The notes: generated from the sequence alone by a model not told the origin. Shown: positions 9,448 to 18,467, counted from the first letter of the stretch. The stretch is DNA of 64,000 nt from an uncultured Clostridia bacterium (GCA_934141605.1 CAKPCL010000001.1:1-64000); one strand, 5' to 3'. Translations and numbers: made by a program.

Positions 9448-9528
9448 TTATAATTCCTCCCTGTGGCTTTCTTTTTTATACTTGGGTATTTTATCATATA
9501 AATATAAAAAATGCAATAGTTAACTTTT

Positions 9529-10218
9529 TTATCTAGCAATAAAAATTATAAGTAAAATTATAATTTTCAAAAAAACATTACTTAAAAGTTTAAAATTTGT
9601 ACATTTTATTCCAACATCATTTAGTTCATCATATTTATTGACAATTTTGTTTATTTCTTCTTGACTTGAAATTTTTTGTTCTTGCATGTATTCTTTTGCT
9701 AAAAATCTTGCTTTAATCATAGCGTCGTTTTCTAAATAAGTTCTTACTGTGTAAAAAGTGAAACCTATTATTGTTAATATGGCTACAAAAAGCATTTTAT
9801 TTGGCAATAACTTAAAAATTGCTAATATGCAAGTTATAAAAAAATATGCTAAATAAATATTAGAAAATATAAAATTAAACCATAATATTTTTTTACTTTG
9901 TATTGAGTGTAGGCATTCATGTGCTATTGTCTGAATTCTTGTATAACTATTTTTTAAGTTTGCAATAAAAATTTTATTATTTATTATTAAATATAAAGTT
10001 GAATTAGAAGTTTTGTCTTCTTCTATTTTTACATTTTCATTGTTTAGCTTTTTTAAGTAAGATTTGCAAATTTCTATATTCTCGGGATATTTTTGTGTTA
10101 ATTCATCTAATTGTTTGTCTTCCCCTATTTCTTTTATTTTTTTCATATTAAAATCAAATATAAATCTTAATATAAAATATATTATTACTACAATTATTAA
10201 TAAAACTATAAATTCCAT
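9529..10218 (-). CDS. Membrane-bound zinc metallopeptidase (HExxH, YugP-like)
   Basis: 229-aa membrane protein: N-terminal helix (3-20), a cytoplasmic domain ending in AHECLHSIQS (HExxH zinc motif, about residues 108-117), then two helices (about 118-165), a segment with ENDAM that could supply the third zinc ligand region, and a C-terminal helix. The arrangement resembles YugP-type putative neutral zinc metallopeptidases, although sequence likeness beyond the active site is limited. Substrate unknown. GGAGT-type site before the ATG. Confidence 0.75.
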   Translation of the reverse strand: MEFIVLLIIVVIIYFILRFIFDFNMKKIKEIGEDKQLDELTQKYPENIEICKSYLKKLNNENVKIEEDKTSNSTLYLIINNKIFIANLKNSYTRIQTIAHECLHSIQSKKILWFNFIFSNIYLAYFFITCILAIFKLLPNKMLFVAILTIIGFTFYTVRTYLENDAMIKARFLAKEYMQEQKISSQEEINKIVNKYDELNDVGIKCTNFKLLSNVFLKIIILLIIFIAR

Positions 10219-10270
10219 GATTTACTCCTTATATTTTACTAATAATGTTATTATAAATTTAATCCATTTT

Positions 10271-10606
10271 TTATTTAAGGACATCCATTACTGCGTCACC
10301 TATTATTTTATTAACATCTGCTAAAATGATGTTAAATTTTGTTTCTGCTTCAAAAAATTTTGTTGCATCTGCATTTTTGAATAATTCTATATATAGTTGT
10401 TGCATTTTTTTAGTTTTTTCTTCATCATTTTTTCCAGTTTGCATTGCTGTTATTTGTGCATCATATCTTGCTGTTTCAAATTCTTCTATTTTCTTTTTTA
10501 ATTCTGGCTTTAAGCTTAAAGTTTCTTTTGCCATTTTATAATTCATATATTCTTCAGATTGTTTTATTTCTTGTGCTAATTTATTAGCTGTATCGTATAT
10601 GTTCAT
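10271..10606 (-). CDS. YlbF/YmcA-family protein
   Basis: 111-aa, almost wholly alpha-helical protein of the YlbF/YmcA (Com_YlbF) family. Recognisable features are the opening NIYDTANKLAQEIKQSEEY, the charged helix around LKKKIEEFETARYDAQ, and a second helix pair ending in NKIIGDAVMDVL. In Bacillus subtilis the family members form the Y-complex that acts with RNase Y on mRNA maturation and influences sporulation and competence. Good AAGGAAGAA site. It stands alone between terminators. Confidence 0.85.
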   Translation of the reverse strand: MNIYDTANKLAQEIKQSEEYMNYKMAKETLSLKPELKKKIEEFETARYDAQITAMQTGKNDEEKTKKMQQLYIELFKNADATKFFEAETKFNIILADVNKIIGDAVMDVLK

Positions 10607-10629
10607 TTTTATTCTTCCTTTCTTTTAGG

Positions 10630-10668
10630 AAAATGTCCCTTTGGAGAATTTCTCCATTAGGACATTTT
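10630..10668 (-). terminator. Terminator after the DUF3048 gene
   Basis: AAAATGTCC pairs with GGACATTTT around an inner TGGAGAA/TTCTCCA stem. It lies immediately after the DUF3048 stop codon; the T-run is short on the minus strand and longer on the plus strand. Confidence 0.7.
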
Positions 10669-11754
10669 TTACATATTATTTACTGTATTTGTGTTTTCTG
10701 TTGTTGCTGGACCTTCTATTTTGACATCTGCATTTATTGGGCAAATATTAATCCATGTGTTTCCATCATTTACTTCTATTTTGTTTCCTTTTAAGTCTTC
10801 ATATCTTGTTTGTGTTTCTCTTGTTTCTTTTATGCATTTTATTTTTATAGCTTTTCCGTTTGTTATGTAGTATCCGTCAAATGTTCCTATATTTCTTAGT
10901 CCTTGTCTTCCTTTATTTTCTACATCGTCTAATGTGTAGTTATCACAGAATGTTATTATTATATTTTTTGTTGTTATGCTATTTCCTGTTTCCCAGTCAG
11001 TTTGTGCTTTGTTTCTTGCATATCTTTTATATAGTTTGCTTTCTTCATCATATTCGTATTTTACTTTTTGAAGTGTTGAATGTGGTATTGTTATAGTTGT
11101 TGCTTCTTCTCCATTGTCTAAATTTACTTCGTTTGTTACATAGTTAAGTACACTTGCTTTTGTTGATGTTGTTCTGTATTTTTTTGTTTTTGCTGCATTT
11201 AATATTGCTTCTGTACTTGTTACTGCATTATGTGGTGCTTTTTTGTCTTTTACTCTCCAAAATGTTTTTTCACTTTCTGTTATTCCATTTAAGTTATTTA
11301 TTCCTAATGATTTTATATCACTTTCTGCTTGTGGGCTCCAACCATAGTGTGCATATATTGCGTCATTTTCCATTGCATAATCTAAGAAATAATGTCTTGA
11401 GCTTCTTACTGGTCCTATTTTGGCAACATTTACTCCTTTAAATAATGCCATTAATCTTGTTTCTCCACCTTCAACAACTATTTCATATGTTAAATATGCT
11501 TGATTTAGTCCTGCTTGTGGCCATGCTTGATTGTGATTGTCTATCATTACAGCTATTGGTCTGTCGTTTCCATTAAATATTTTAACTTTCTTTTCTTCTA
11601 CTCCTGCTGTTAGTATGTTTTCTTCTTGTCGTTCAGATACTTCTGTACTTGTGTTTTGCTTGTCTTTTAAGATTTTATACGCCATTGCTCCACCTGCTGC
11701 TAATATTATTATAATTAATATAATTATTAAGATTTTTGCTCCTTTATTTTTCAT
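10669..11754 (-). CDS. DUF3048 domain protein (YerB-like), membrane-anchored
   Basis: 361-aa extracytoplasmic protein with an N-terminal membrane helix (about 8-26) and the two halves of DUF3048. The N-terminal half shows RPIAVMIDNHNQAWPQAGL, EGGETRLMALF and VGPVRSSRHYFLDYA-like (here KIGPVRSSRHYF) motifs; the C-terminal half contains the YYITNGKAIKIKC region. B. subtilis YerB is a lipoprotein of unknown function; this one has no lipobox cysteine (LAAGGAMAY), so it keeps its anchor. Next to ybeY, about 30 bases away, probably in the same transcript. Confidence 0.88.
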   Translation of the reverse strand: MKNKGAKILIIILIIIILAAGGAMAYKILKDKQNTSTEVSERQEENILTAGVEEKKVKIFNGNDRPIAVMIDNHNQAWPQAGLNQAYLTYEIVVEGGETRLMALFKGVNVAKIGPVRSSRHYFLDYAMENDAIYAHYGWSPQAESDIKSLGINNLNGITESEKTFWRVKDKKAPHNAVTSTEAILNAAKTKKYRTTSTKASVLNYVTNEVNLDNGEEATTITIPHSTLQKVKYEYDEESKLYKRYARNKAQTDWETGNSITTKNIIITFCDNYTLDDVENKGRQGLRNIGTFDGYYITNGKAIKIKCIKETRETQTRYEDLKGNKIEVNDGNTWINICPINADVKIEGPATTENTNTVNNM

Positions 11755-11783
11755 TTTTAATCACATTCCCTTCATTTTGTTCA

Positions 11784-12254
11784 TTATCTGGCAATTTTTA
11801 GTTCACTTAATACTTTTTCTTCTTTTGGTCTCATTATTTTTTTGTCTTCTTCTTCAATATGGTCATATCCCATTAAATGATAAAATCCATGTACTATCAT
11901 GTAGCTTAATTCTCTTTCAAAGCTATGTCCATATTCTTCTGCTTGTTCTTTAACCTTTTCAATAGAAATAATGATATCTCCTAAGACATCTTCATATAAA
12001 AAGTCTTTATTTTTGATTTTTTCATCTAGTTCGCTTTTCTCGAACATTGGAAATGATAATACATCTGTTGCTTTGTCTATTTTTCTATATTTTTTGTTGA
12101 TTTTTTTTATTTCTTCTGGTGTTGTAAAAGTTACTGTTACTATTAATTTTGAGTCTAATATTTTTTCTACTTCAAAGCATTTATGTAATACCTTTTCTAC
12201 TGTTTTTTCATATGTTTTGTTTTCTTCTAAATTTAAGTATGTAATTTCGTACAT
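11784..12254 (-). CDS. ybeY: Endoribonuclease YbeY (16S rRNA maturation)
   Basis: 156-aa metal-dependent endoribonuclease needed for 16S rRNA 3' maturation and ribosome quality control. The zinc-binding signature HGFYHLMGYDH sits near residues 119-129 (family form HGxLHLxGYDH; Tyr replaces the usual Leu). The upstream KATDVLSFPM is also typical. The start overlaps the preceding stop codon as TAATG, so translation is coupled to the 406-aa gene. In many Firmicutes the preceding genes are yqfC, yqfD and phoH; here phoH is replaced by the unknown gene. Confidence 0.94.
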   Translation of the reverse strand: MYEITYLNLEENKTYEKTVEKVLHKCFEVEKILDSKLIVTVTFTTPEEIKKINKKYRKIDKATDVLSFPMFEKSELDEKIKNKDFLYEDVLGDIIISIEKVKEQAEEYGHSFERELSYMIVHGFYHLMGYDHIEEEDKKIMRPKEEKVLSELKIAR

Positions 12255-13474
12255 TATGCTACCACCTTATTTTCTTTATTTATTATTCCTGTATATTTTC
12301 CTTGTGTTTTATATGAATTTTTTAATTCTCTTATTGCACCATAGTCTACTAATTTTCTTTTATAATATGTTGTAATTTTTGAGTAGTCTATTTTTGAATT
12401 TTCAATTTTTTTCATATCATTTTTTATAAATAATATTTCTTTTTGTCTTATGTATTCCACAAAATCTGTGTCTTTTAGTTTTGATATTTCTTTATACTTG
12501 TCCCAAAATTTCTTATATTTGTCTCTTTCTTGCATATTTTCCCAATATACTTTTGTTGATAATAGTCTAACATTGTAGTCTTCGATTAAGTTTATTAGCA
12601 TTGAATATGCTTTTTCCCTTTTTGCTGCCATTTTTGTGTCTTGTACTAAAATTCTTGCGTCTTTTAGTAGTTTTTCATAGCATTGTTGTGCTACTATTAA
12701 TGGTATGCTATGTGTAAATAATTTTCTGCTTATTCCTAGTAATATCATGTTTTTTTCTATATTATCTCTGGTGTCTAGTTTTCCTACTGTGTAACTTTCA
12801 AATTTTTCGTAGTCATCTACTATGTCTTTAAATTCTTCTTCTGGTTGTATTTTCATTTTTAGTGTTAATATGTTTTGTATATATTCTTCTAATGTATAGA
12901 AGATTTTTGTATATATCCACTCTTTTGATGAGTCATATATGTTAGTTGTGTCTGCAAGTTTAATTGAGTAATTTTTTAGTATAGATTTATATAGCGAATC
13001 CATTTTATTAATGTAAAATTTGTTGTATTTTTCTTGTATTTTTTCTTTTGTTGAAACATCTACACTTTCTTTGTCTAATTCTAATAGATATTTTTGTTTT
13101 CTATATTTATAATCCATATATTCTTTTTCTTTTAGACTTGTTACTTCATAGTATCTAGATAATGCGTCTTTTTCAAATTCTGTTGCTGTATTGTTTTTTA
13201 CTTTTTTGTAAATTGAATCCATTACATATTTATCTAGTGTTTCTAAATATACAGTATATGTTTCTTCATATTTTTTTTCTAGTTCTTCTTTGTTGTAGTC
13301 TTCTGTGTCTTTCATATAGTTTTCGTATGCTTTTATTAGACTGTTTCTTTTTATAGAAATTAACATTCCATTAATTCCTATTTTTGTTGGTATTAGCATT
13401 TTTGTTAATGTTTTTGTTATTTTGTTAAAAAAAGTGGTATTTGTTCCTGTTATTCTTAAACTTTTTTCTTCCAT
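12254..13474 (-). CDS. Uncharacterised helical protein between yqfD and ybeY
   Basis: 406-aa protein I do not recognise. It is highly charged (Lys/Glu/Tyr-rich) and predicted mostly helical with coiled-coil character, with no signal peptide or clear membrane helix; the only hydrophobic stretch is the N-terminal KMLIPTKIGINGMLISI. It has no P-loop, so it is not the PhoH ATPase that normally occupies this position between yqfD and ybeY. An AAGGAGAG site precedes the ATG. It ends in a TAATG overlap with ybeY and begins 17 bases after yqfD, so it is a member of the same operon. A role in sporulation or rRNA processing is a guess from context. Confidence 0.65.
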   Translation of the reverse strand: MEEKSLRITGTNTTFFNKITKTLTKMLIPTKIGINGMLISIKRNSLIKAYENYMKDTEDYNKEELEKKYEETYTVYLETLDKYVMDSIYKKVKNNTATEFEKDALSRYYEVTSLKEKEYMDYKYRKQKYLLELDKESVDVSTKEKIQEKYNKFYINKMDSLYKSILKNYSIKLADTTNIYDSSKEWIYTKIFYTLEEYIQNILTLKMKIQPEEEFKDIVDDYEKFESYTVGKLDTRDNIEKNMILLGISRKLFTHSIPLIVAQQCYEKLLKDARILVQDTKMAAKREKAYSMLINLIEDYNVRLLSTKVYWENMQERDKYKKFWDKYKEISKLKDTDFVEYIRQKEILFIKNDMKKIENSKIDYSKITTYYKRKLVDYGAIRELKNSYKTQGKYTGIINKENKVVA

Positions 13475-13491
13475 ACTTATCTCTCCTTATA

Positions 13492-14676
13492 TTAAAAAAC
13501 TATTTTTTCTTTAGTCCCTATGTTTTCTAGTACTTCGTATGTTACATAAACTTCAATTCCATTTTCTTTTTCATATGTATTTATAATTTTATTTACTATT
13601 TTTTCTTTATCTTCTATTTCGTTGTCTAATTCTTCTTGTAGTTCTTGTATCCCTATGTTTTTTGCTTCTTCTATTGTGTATGTTTTTTGTGTTTCTTGTA
13701 TTTCTTTATTGGTTGTTTTTACTAGGGAAATTGGTAAATAAAAGTCTGAAAATATTTTAAATTTTTTTTCTGTGTCTATTGTATCATAAATTTCAAATTT
13801 TGAAAGCTTTTTTGACAAATTTATTTCAAAATTATTTATTTTTATTTTATATTTTTTTTCAATATTTCCTGTTTCCTTTTTTTCCGTAGTGTTGTATGGA
13901 ATTTGTTTACTTTTTGTATGCCATACTTTTGCCTCTATTTCTCCTTTTGCATGTACATATCTTATGCCTGTATATTTTCCTTCCATCCATCCATTTATTA
14001 GTGCTGTTCCTATGTTTACTGTGTCTCCTACTTTGGCTGCAATTGTTCCATTTTGGGCGTTTATTTTTGTAATAACTCCTTGTTTGTCTGAAACTATACT
14101 GCAATAATCGTTTTCGTCAATGATTTCTGGTTTTGATGTTGCTTTAACAATTTTTACTATTGCATTTGTTCCTTTTAGCTCTATTCCTATCCAAGCGACA
14201 TCATCTCTATTTAATCTTACTTTGTTTATTATTTCTTTTGATTTTATATTTGATTTTAATTTTCCAATTGTTAGTCCACTGTCTACGATATCTTGATATA
14301 TGTTTTCCATTGGTTCATTATTTTCTGTAATTATTTCTATATTCCATATAAAGTTTGATGATATACCTAGTAATACAATAATTAATAGTAGGCATATGAA
14401 AAATATTTTTCTTTTTTTATACCTATTAAATATGAAAGGTATTCCTTTTTTTCTTAGTATTTTCATTTTACATTGTGTTTGCCTTGCTACTTTTTTTAGT
14501 TTTCTTAGGTCTTTTATTCCTACATTAAGTTCTAGTTTTACATTTTTATCTCTTTTTAATTTCCAAATTGCTATTTTATTATTCCTACATATATTTATAA
14601 ATCTTTCTATGTAATATCCTTCTATTGATATTCTTATGTATCCAATTATATAATTAAATAGAATTTTAATTAACAT
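13492..14676 (-). CDS. yqfD: Sporulation protein YqfD
   Basis: 394-aa sporulation protein: N-terminal ~85-residue region with IRISIEGYYIERFINIC, a single membrane helix (about 88-108, ICLLLIIVLLGISSNFIWNI) and a large extracytoplasmic domain with AWIGIELKGTNAIVKIV and TVNIGTALINGW motifs. The start at 14676 follows AAGGGAAG at ideal spacing; an in-frame ATG at 14691 lacks a site. With yqfC directly upstream it forms the conserved yqfCD pair expressed in the mother cell; B. subtilis YqfC and YqfD (SpoIVFC) influence forespore development. Confidence 0.92.
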   Translation of the reverse strand: MLIKILFNYIIGYIRISIEGYYIERFINICRNNKIAIWKLKRDKNVKLELNVGIKDLRKLKKVARQTQCKMKILRKKGIPFIFNRYKKRKIFFICLLLIIVLLGISSNFIWNIEIITENNEPMENIYQDIVDSGLTIGKLKSNIKSKEIINKVRLNRDDVAWIGIELKGTNAIVKIVKATSKPEIIDENDYCSIVSDKQGVITKINAQNGTIAAKVGDTVNIGTALINGWMEGKYTGIRYVHAKGEIEAKVWHTKSKQIPYNTTEKKETGNIEKKYKIKINNFEINLSKKLSKFEIYDTIDTEKKFKIFSDFYLPISLVKTTNKEIQETQKTYTIEEAKNIGIQELQEELDNEIEDKEKIVNKIINTYEKENGIEVYVTYEVLENIGTKEKIVF

Positions 14677-14705
14677 TTTTCTTCCCTTCATTTTTTATAA
14701 AATTT

Positions 14706-14990
14706 TTAGTCAAAGTTTCTTTCAATGTCCATGCTTTCAACTTTTCCAGTTACTTTTATATCATCATTGGTCATGTTTTCTAGTTTTAATTCGTATCCAT
14801 TTATATTTACTATTCCAAGTGATGTATTTATTCTGATGTAGTAATCTTCATATTCTAATATTCCTTTATAGTTTTCTATAATTACTTCATTAAATCCTGT
14901 TATTGTTATTTTGGGTACATCTGAGTATACTTCTTGTGGCATTTCTAAAATTCTATCTATTTTAGAAAGTGCGTTTCTTTTCTTTTTCAT
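14706..14990 (-). CDS. yqfC: Sporulation protein YqfC
   Basis: 94-aa YqfC family protein. Family marks: LPxxVxxDxPxIxxxG-like opening (MPQEVYSDVPKITITG), then ENYKGILEYEDYYIRINTSLGIVNINGYELKLENMTNDDIKVTGKV-type strands, in which the last residues are the conserved 'I-x-G-x-I' element. Usual length. It lies 29 bases before yqfD and 21 after the PdaA-like gene on the same strand. Confidence 0.92.
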   Translation of the reverse strand: MKKKRNALSKIDRILEMPQEVYSDVPKITITGFNEVIIENYKGILEYEDYYIRINTSLGIVNINGYELKLENMTNDDIKVTGKVESMDIERNFD

Positions 14991-15011
14991 AGTTTTCTTC
15001 CTTTCGTGTTT

Positions 15012-15830
15012 TTATTTGAATTCGTCTAGTGATTTAAATTCATATCCCATATTTTTTATTTCTTTTATGATGTCTCCTAATATATTTGTGTTTGTTTTTG
15101 AGTTTCCATGTAATAGCATGACTTCTCCGTTGTGAACATTGTCTAATATTTTCTTTTTGGCTGCTGTTTCATCTGGTTGTTTGTTTTCGTTCCAGTCTTC
15201 ATAGGCAAATGACCACATTACTGTTTTGTATCCTAGTGAGTTTGTTATGCTTATGCTTTTTTCGCTGAATTCTCCCATTGGTGGTCTTATGTATTTCATT
15301 TCATATTGGAATTTTTCATATATTGATTTGTGCAAGTCCATTACTTCTGTTTTTATTTGTTCTTCTGTTAGACTTGGCATACTTTTATGGTTTACTGTAT
15401 GGTTTCCTACAATGTGTCCTTCATCTATCATTTGTTTTACTAGTTCTGGTTGTGTGTTTAAGTAATGTGCTGTTATAAAAAATGTTGCTTTTACATTGTT
15501 TTCTTTTAGTGTATTTAATATTTGTGGTGTATATCCTGCTTCATATCCTTCATCAAATGTTAAATATATGTATTTGTCTGTGTTGTTTCCCATTCCTATT
15601 CCGTTGTTTTGTTCTAATATTGATTTATTTGTTTTTCCTAGGTCTGGTTGTTCGTGGTTGTCGTTTCTTTTTATTCCCCACCCTATTTTTTTATTGCTTA
15701 GTTCTTGAGCACTTGTTAGTATTGTTTTTTCTGTGTTTTGGTTGTTTACTATTGCTATGGCAAATATTATTAATATTGCTACTATTATTTTTGTGTATTT
15801 GCTTTTGTTCTTTTTTATATTGATTATCAT
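15012..15830 (-). CDS. PdaA-like polysaccharide deacetylase (muramic-delta-lactam, spore cortex)
   Basis: 272-aa deacetylase of carbohydrate esterase family 4: N-terminal membrane helix, then the NodB domain with YIYLTFDEGYEAGYT (catalytic Asp and metal site start), GNHTVNHKSM (metal-binding His), IRPPMGEFS, VMWSFAYEDW and LLHGNS. The spacing and the E-G-Y form of motif 1 are those of PdaA, which de-N-acetylates muramic acid for spore cortex muramic-delta-lactam. I start at 15830, where AGGAG is spaced well; an ATG at 15839 abuts the site. Placement beside yqfCD supports a sporulation role. Confidence 0.87.
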   Translation of the reverse strand: MIINIKKNKSKYTKIIVAILIIFAIAIVNNQNTEKTILTSAQELSNKKIGWGIKRNDNHEQPDLGKTNKSILEQNNGIGMGNNTDKYIYLTFDEGYEAGYTPQILNTLKENNVKATFFITAHYLNTQPELVKQMIDEGHIVGNHTVNHKSMPSLTEEQIKTEVMDLHKSIYEKFQYEMKYIRPPMGEFSEKSISITNSLGYKTVMWSFAYEDWNENKQPDETAAKKKILDNVHNGEVMLLHGNSKTNTNILGDIIKEIKNMGYEFKSLDEFK

Positions 15831-16025
15831 TGTATGCATCTCCTATCATTTTATTTTTTTACTTTTTAAATAATATGTGAATTTTTTTGCTATTATTACA
15901 TCTCTTTAAAACAAAAATAACTATATATCTAAGTTATTGTTGATTTTTTTAATATTTATTGTTCTAGTTTCAAATGCTATTAATATTAATGCTTTTACCA
16001 ATTGGATAAATTTGTTAATTTTCTA

Positions 16026-16054
16026 TTGACAATGCAAATATTTTAGATTATATT
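16026..16054 (+). promoter_or_regulatory. Promoter of the agrA-agrC operon
   Basis: TTGACA (16026-16031), 17-base spacer, TATATT (16049-16054). It sits about 90 bases upstream of the response regulator. The rest of the 15.84-16.14 kb gap shows only AT-rich sequence and an AAAGGAG site before the ATG. Confidence 0.75.
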
Positions 16055-16146
16055 GTTATTGTTTCTGGAAAATAAAGGAAATTTTTGTTTTTTTGTCGAT
16101 TACTTTTTTTCCGTTATATTTATATTGTGTACAAAGGAGTTAAGAT

Positions 16147-16860
16147 ATGTTGAATTTTGTAATTTGTGATGATAATTTGAATATTTTGGATAAATTTTCA
16201 TCAATTCTTGAGAACATTTTTATGAAGCATAATTATGATGCTGAAATCGGTTTAAAAACAAACAATGTAGATGAATTGCTAGACTACATTGATGACAATA
16301 AAACAGATGTATTAATTTTAGATATAAACTTAAAATCTGATATTTCTGGTTTGGAAATAGCTGCTAAAGTTAGAGAAAAGTATAAAAATACTTATTTCAT
16401 TTTTACTACTGCTCATCTAGAATATGCTATGATGGCTTATAAGTTTAAAACTTTTGATTATTTAGCTAAGCCTGTAACTTATGATAGACTTGAGGAGACT
16501 GTTGTGAGATTGTTTGAAGATATTAATGGATTGCCTAAAAAGTATATTAAGATTGATAATAAGAAGACTATTATTGATGAAAATGATGTTTTGTTTATTA
16601 GGAGAGATGGTATGAAGCTTATTTTCCATACTAAGAGTCGTGATTATGATACTTATAGTTCTTTTAATAAAATTCAGGATTCTTTGCCTAGTAATTTTAT
16701 TAGAGCTCATAAATCTTTTATTGTGAATTTGAACAATATTGTTAATTTGGATCCTGTTTCTAATATGATTTTCTTTAATAATGGTTCTACTTGTGATATT
16801 GGTCCTAAGTATAAGAAAATTTTGATGGAGGAGGTTAAAAAAAATGGACATATTGAATAA
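16147..16860 (+). CDS. AgrA/ComE-type response regulator (REC + LytTR)
   Basis: 237-aa cytoplasmic response regulator. The receiver domain has the acidic pair DD (8-9), the phospho-acceptor Asp in VLILDINL (residue 59) and the conserved Lys in YLAKPVTYD (about 110). The C-terminal ~100 residues form a LytTR DNA-binding domain (INNK... DVLFIRRDGMKLIFHT; LPSNFIRAHKSFIVNL). It is phosphorylated by the adjacent histidine kinase and would bind paired direct repeats. AAAGGAG site before the ATG; 17-base overlap with the kinase gene. Confidence 0.93.
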   Translation: MLNFVICDDNLNILDKFSSILENIFMKHNYDAEIGLKTNNVDELLDYIDDNKTDVLILDINLKSDISGLEIAAKVREKYKNTYFIFTTAHLEYAMMAYKFKTFDYLAKPVTYDRLEETVVRLFEDINGLPKKYIKIDNKKTIIDENDVLFIRRDGMKLIFHTKSRDYDTYSSFNKIQDSLPSNFIRAHKSFIVNLNNIVNLDPVSNMIFFNNGSTCDIGPKYKKILMEEVKKNGHIE

Positions 16861-18193
16861 TATTTGGACGGCTATAAGTACGCCGAATGAGGTCGCAATT
16901 AATATCTTGATTGTCATATTAATGTTTTTCATAGAAGCTCCTCTTACTTTCTTATTGATTACAAATACTTTTAATATAAAACATAATTTTAAACAATACA
17001 TTATTTATATATTTTTTACAACTTTAGTAGGAATTTTATCTACATTTGCTATACCTTGGCCATTTAATATAGTATTAAATTATTTATCAACATTTTGTTT
17101 ATTATCTATATTATTTAAATTAAATATTATTAAGACGCTTATTGCATCTATACTTCCTAGCATATTATTTAATTTATTAGGAAATTTGCTTTTAAATCCT
17201 TATCTTACTTTATTGGATATAACATATGAGCAATCTATGAATATTCCTATATATAGATTTATTTTTGCAATGTCAATGTATACAATTGTGTTTTTATTTG
17301 TTTTAATTATAAAGAATAAAAATATATCATTAAGAACTTTAGATATGCTCGATAATAAGAATAAAGCTATTATAATATTTAATTTTATATTTGGTTTCTT
17401 TTACATTATAATGCAATGTGTGCTAACAATAAATTATATAAATATTTTACCAGTTGCTTTTACTTTCTTTAACTTTATTTGTTTATTAATTTATTTTGTA
17501 TTGAGTTTTTATAGTTTAACAAAAGTTATAAATTTAGTTACAACCACTCAAAAATTAGAAAGTGCTGAAGAATATAATAAGACATTGCATATTTTGCATG
17601 ATAGTGTTAGAGGTTTCAAACATGACTTTGACAATATTGTTACAACAATTGGTGGATATATCAAAACAAATGATATGGAAGGTTTAGAAAAATATTATTC
17701 TCAACTTGAAGAAGATTGTTCAAAAGTTAATAATTTATATATTTTGAACCCAGATATAATTAACAATCCTGGTATATATAATTTGCTTACAACTAAATAT
17801 GGTGAAGCAGATGAAAAAGGAATTAAAGTTACTTTAACATTTTTAATGGATTTAAATGAATTACATATGAAGATTTATGAGTTTGCTAGAATTTTAGGAA
17901 TATTATTAGATAATGCAATAGAAGCTGCAACTGAATGTGATGATAAAATCTTGAATATAGATTTTAGAAATGACACTAAAAATAGTAGACATATAGTTTT
18001 AATAGAAAATACTTATAAAGATAAAGATGTTAATATTGATGAAATATTCAATAAAGGTGTTACTGGAAAAGAAAATCATACTGGACTAGGTCTATGGGAA
18101 ATCAGACAAATATTAAAGAAAAATAATAATGTTAATTTACATACAACAAAGACCGATAAATACTTTTCACAACAATTAGAAATATATTATTAG
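16844..18193 (+). CDS. AgrC-type sensor histidine kinase (GHKL)
   Basis: 449-aa membrane kinase: six or seven helices in the first ~215 residues form the peptide sensor, followed by a linker and the dimerisation region with FKHDFDN (phospho-acceptor His about residue 260). The GHKL ATPase domain shows LGILLDNAIEAA (N box) and the closing TGLGLWEIRQI (G box). The N-terminal region is the AgrC-like, HATPase_c_5 type used for cyclic autoinducer peptides. Translationally coupled to the response regulator; two hairpins follow the stop codon. Confidence 0.92.
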   Translation: MDILNNIWTAISTPNEVAINILIVILMFFIEAPLTFLLITNTFNIKHNFKQYIIYIFFTTLVGILSTFAIPWPFNIVLNYLSTFCLLSILFKLNIIKTLIASILPSILFNLLGNLLLNPYLTLLDITYEQSMNIPIYRFIFAMSMYTIVFLFVLIIKNKNISLRTLDMLDNKNKAIIIFNFIFGFFYIIMQCVLTINYINILPVAFTFFNFICLLIYFVLSFYSLTKVINLVTTTQKLESAEEYNKTLHILHDSVRGFKHDFDNIVTTIGGYIKTNDMEGLEKYYSQLEEDCSKVNNLYILNPDIINNPGIYNLLTTKYGEADEKGIKVTLTFLMDLNELHMKIYEFARILGILLDNAIEAATECDDKILNIDFRNDTKNSRHIVLIENTYKDKDVNIDEIFNKGVTGKENHTGLGLWEIRQILKKNNNVNLHTTKTDKYFSQQLEIYY

Positions 18194-18222
18194 ATGATAG
18201 ATTATAATCTATCATCTTTTAT
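18193..18222 (+). terminator. Terminator of the agrA-agrC operon
   Basis: A perfect 24-base palindrome (GATGATAGAT, TATA, ATCTATCATC) overlaps the agrC stop codon and is followed by TTTTATTTTA. Confidence 0.85.
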
Positions 18223-18231
18223 TTTATAATA

Positions 18232-18263
18232 CTAAAAAAGAACAGTTAACTGTTCTTTTTTAG
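18232..18263. terminator. Symmetric terminator between convergent agrAC and agrBD
   Basis: A perfect 32-base palindrome centred on AACAGTTAACTGTT with A-run and T-run flanks, so it can terminate from both directions. The core ACAGTTAAC resembles the half-site described for Staphylococcus AgrA, which may be coincidence. Confidence 0.82.
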
Positions 18264-18300
18264 TGGATTGCTTATAATAACATTAAAGTATATTGTGTTT

Positions 18301-18333
18301 TAAGTACAAGTGTTGTCGAACCACTTATACTTA
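18301..18333. repeat. Inverted repeat downstream of agrD
   Basis: TAAGTACAAGTG and CACTTATACTTA pair with one mismatch around a 9-base loop. There is no T-run on either side, so it is probably an mRNA-stabilising or processing hairpin on the agrBD transcript rather than a terminator. Confidence 0.5.
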
Positions 18334-18347
18334 AATTTAATGACTAA

Positions 18348-18467
18348 TTAATCTTTTTTTACTAAGCTAGCTGGCATTTTTGGTTGGTGTAACATAAACC
18401 ATAATGTACATGCTGTATTAGTACTTTTTGCGTATTTTTCTGCTACTTTTGCTAATAATTTTAACAT
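18348..18467 (-). CDS. agrD: AgrD-type cyclic lactone autoinducer peptide precursor
   Basis: A 39-aa peptide. It has the three AgrD parts: an amphipathic N-terminal helix (MLKLLAKVAEKYAKSTNTA), a short core containing one cysteine (TACTLWFML, Cys20) and a charged C-terminal recognition tail with the conserved Pro (HQPKMPASLVKKD). In the family AgrB cleaves after the core and closes a thiolactone through the Cys. GGAGGAA site 6-8 bases before the ATG; it lies 70 bases downstream of agrB on the same strand, so they are co-transcribed. The exact mature peptide cannot be read from sequence; a ring of Cys plus four residues would end at Met25. Confidence 0.93.
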   Translation of the reverse strand: MLKLLAKVAEKYAKSTNTACTLWFMLHQPKMPASLVKKD

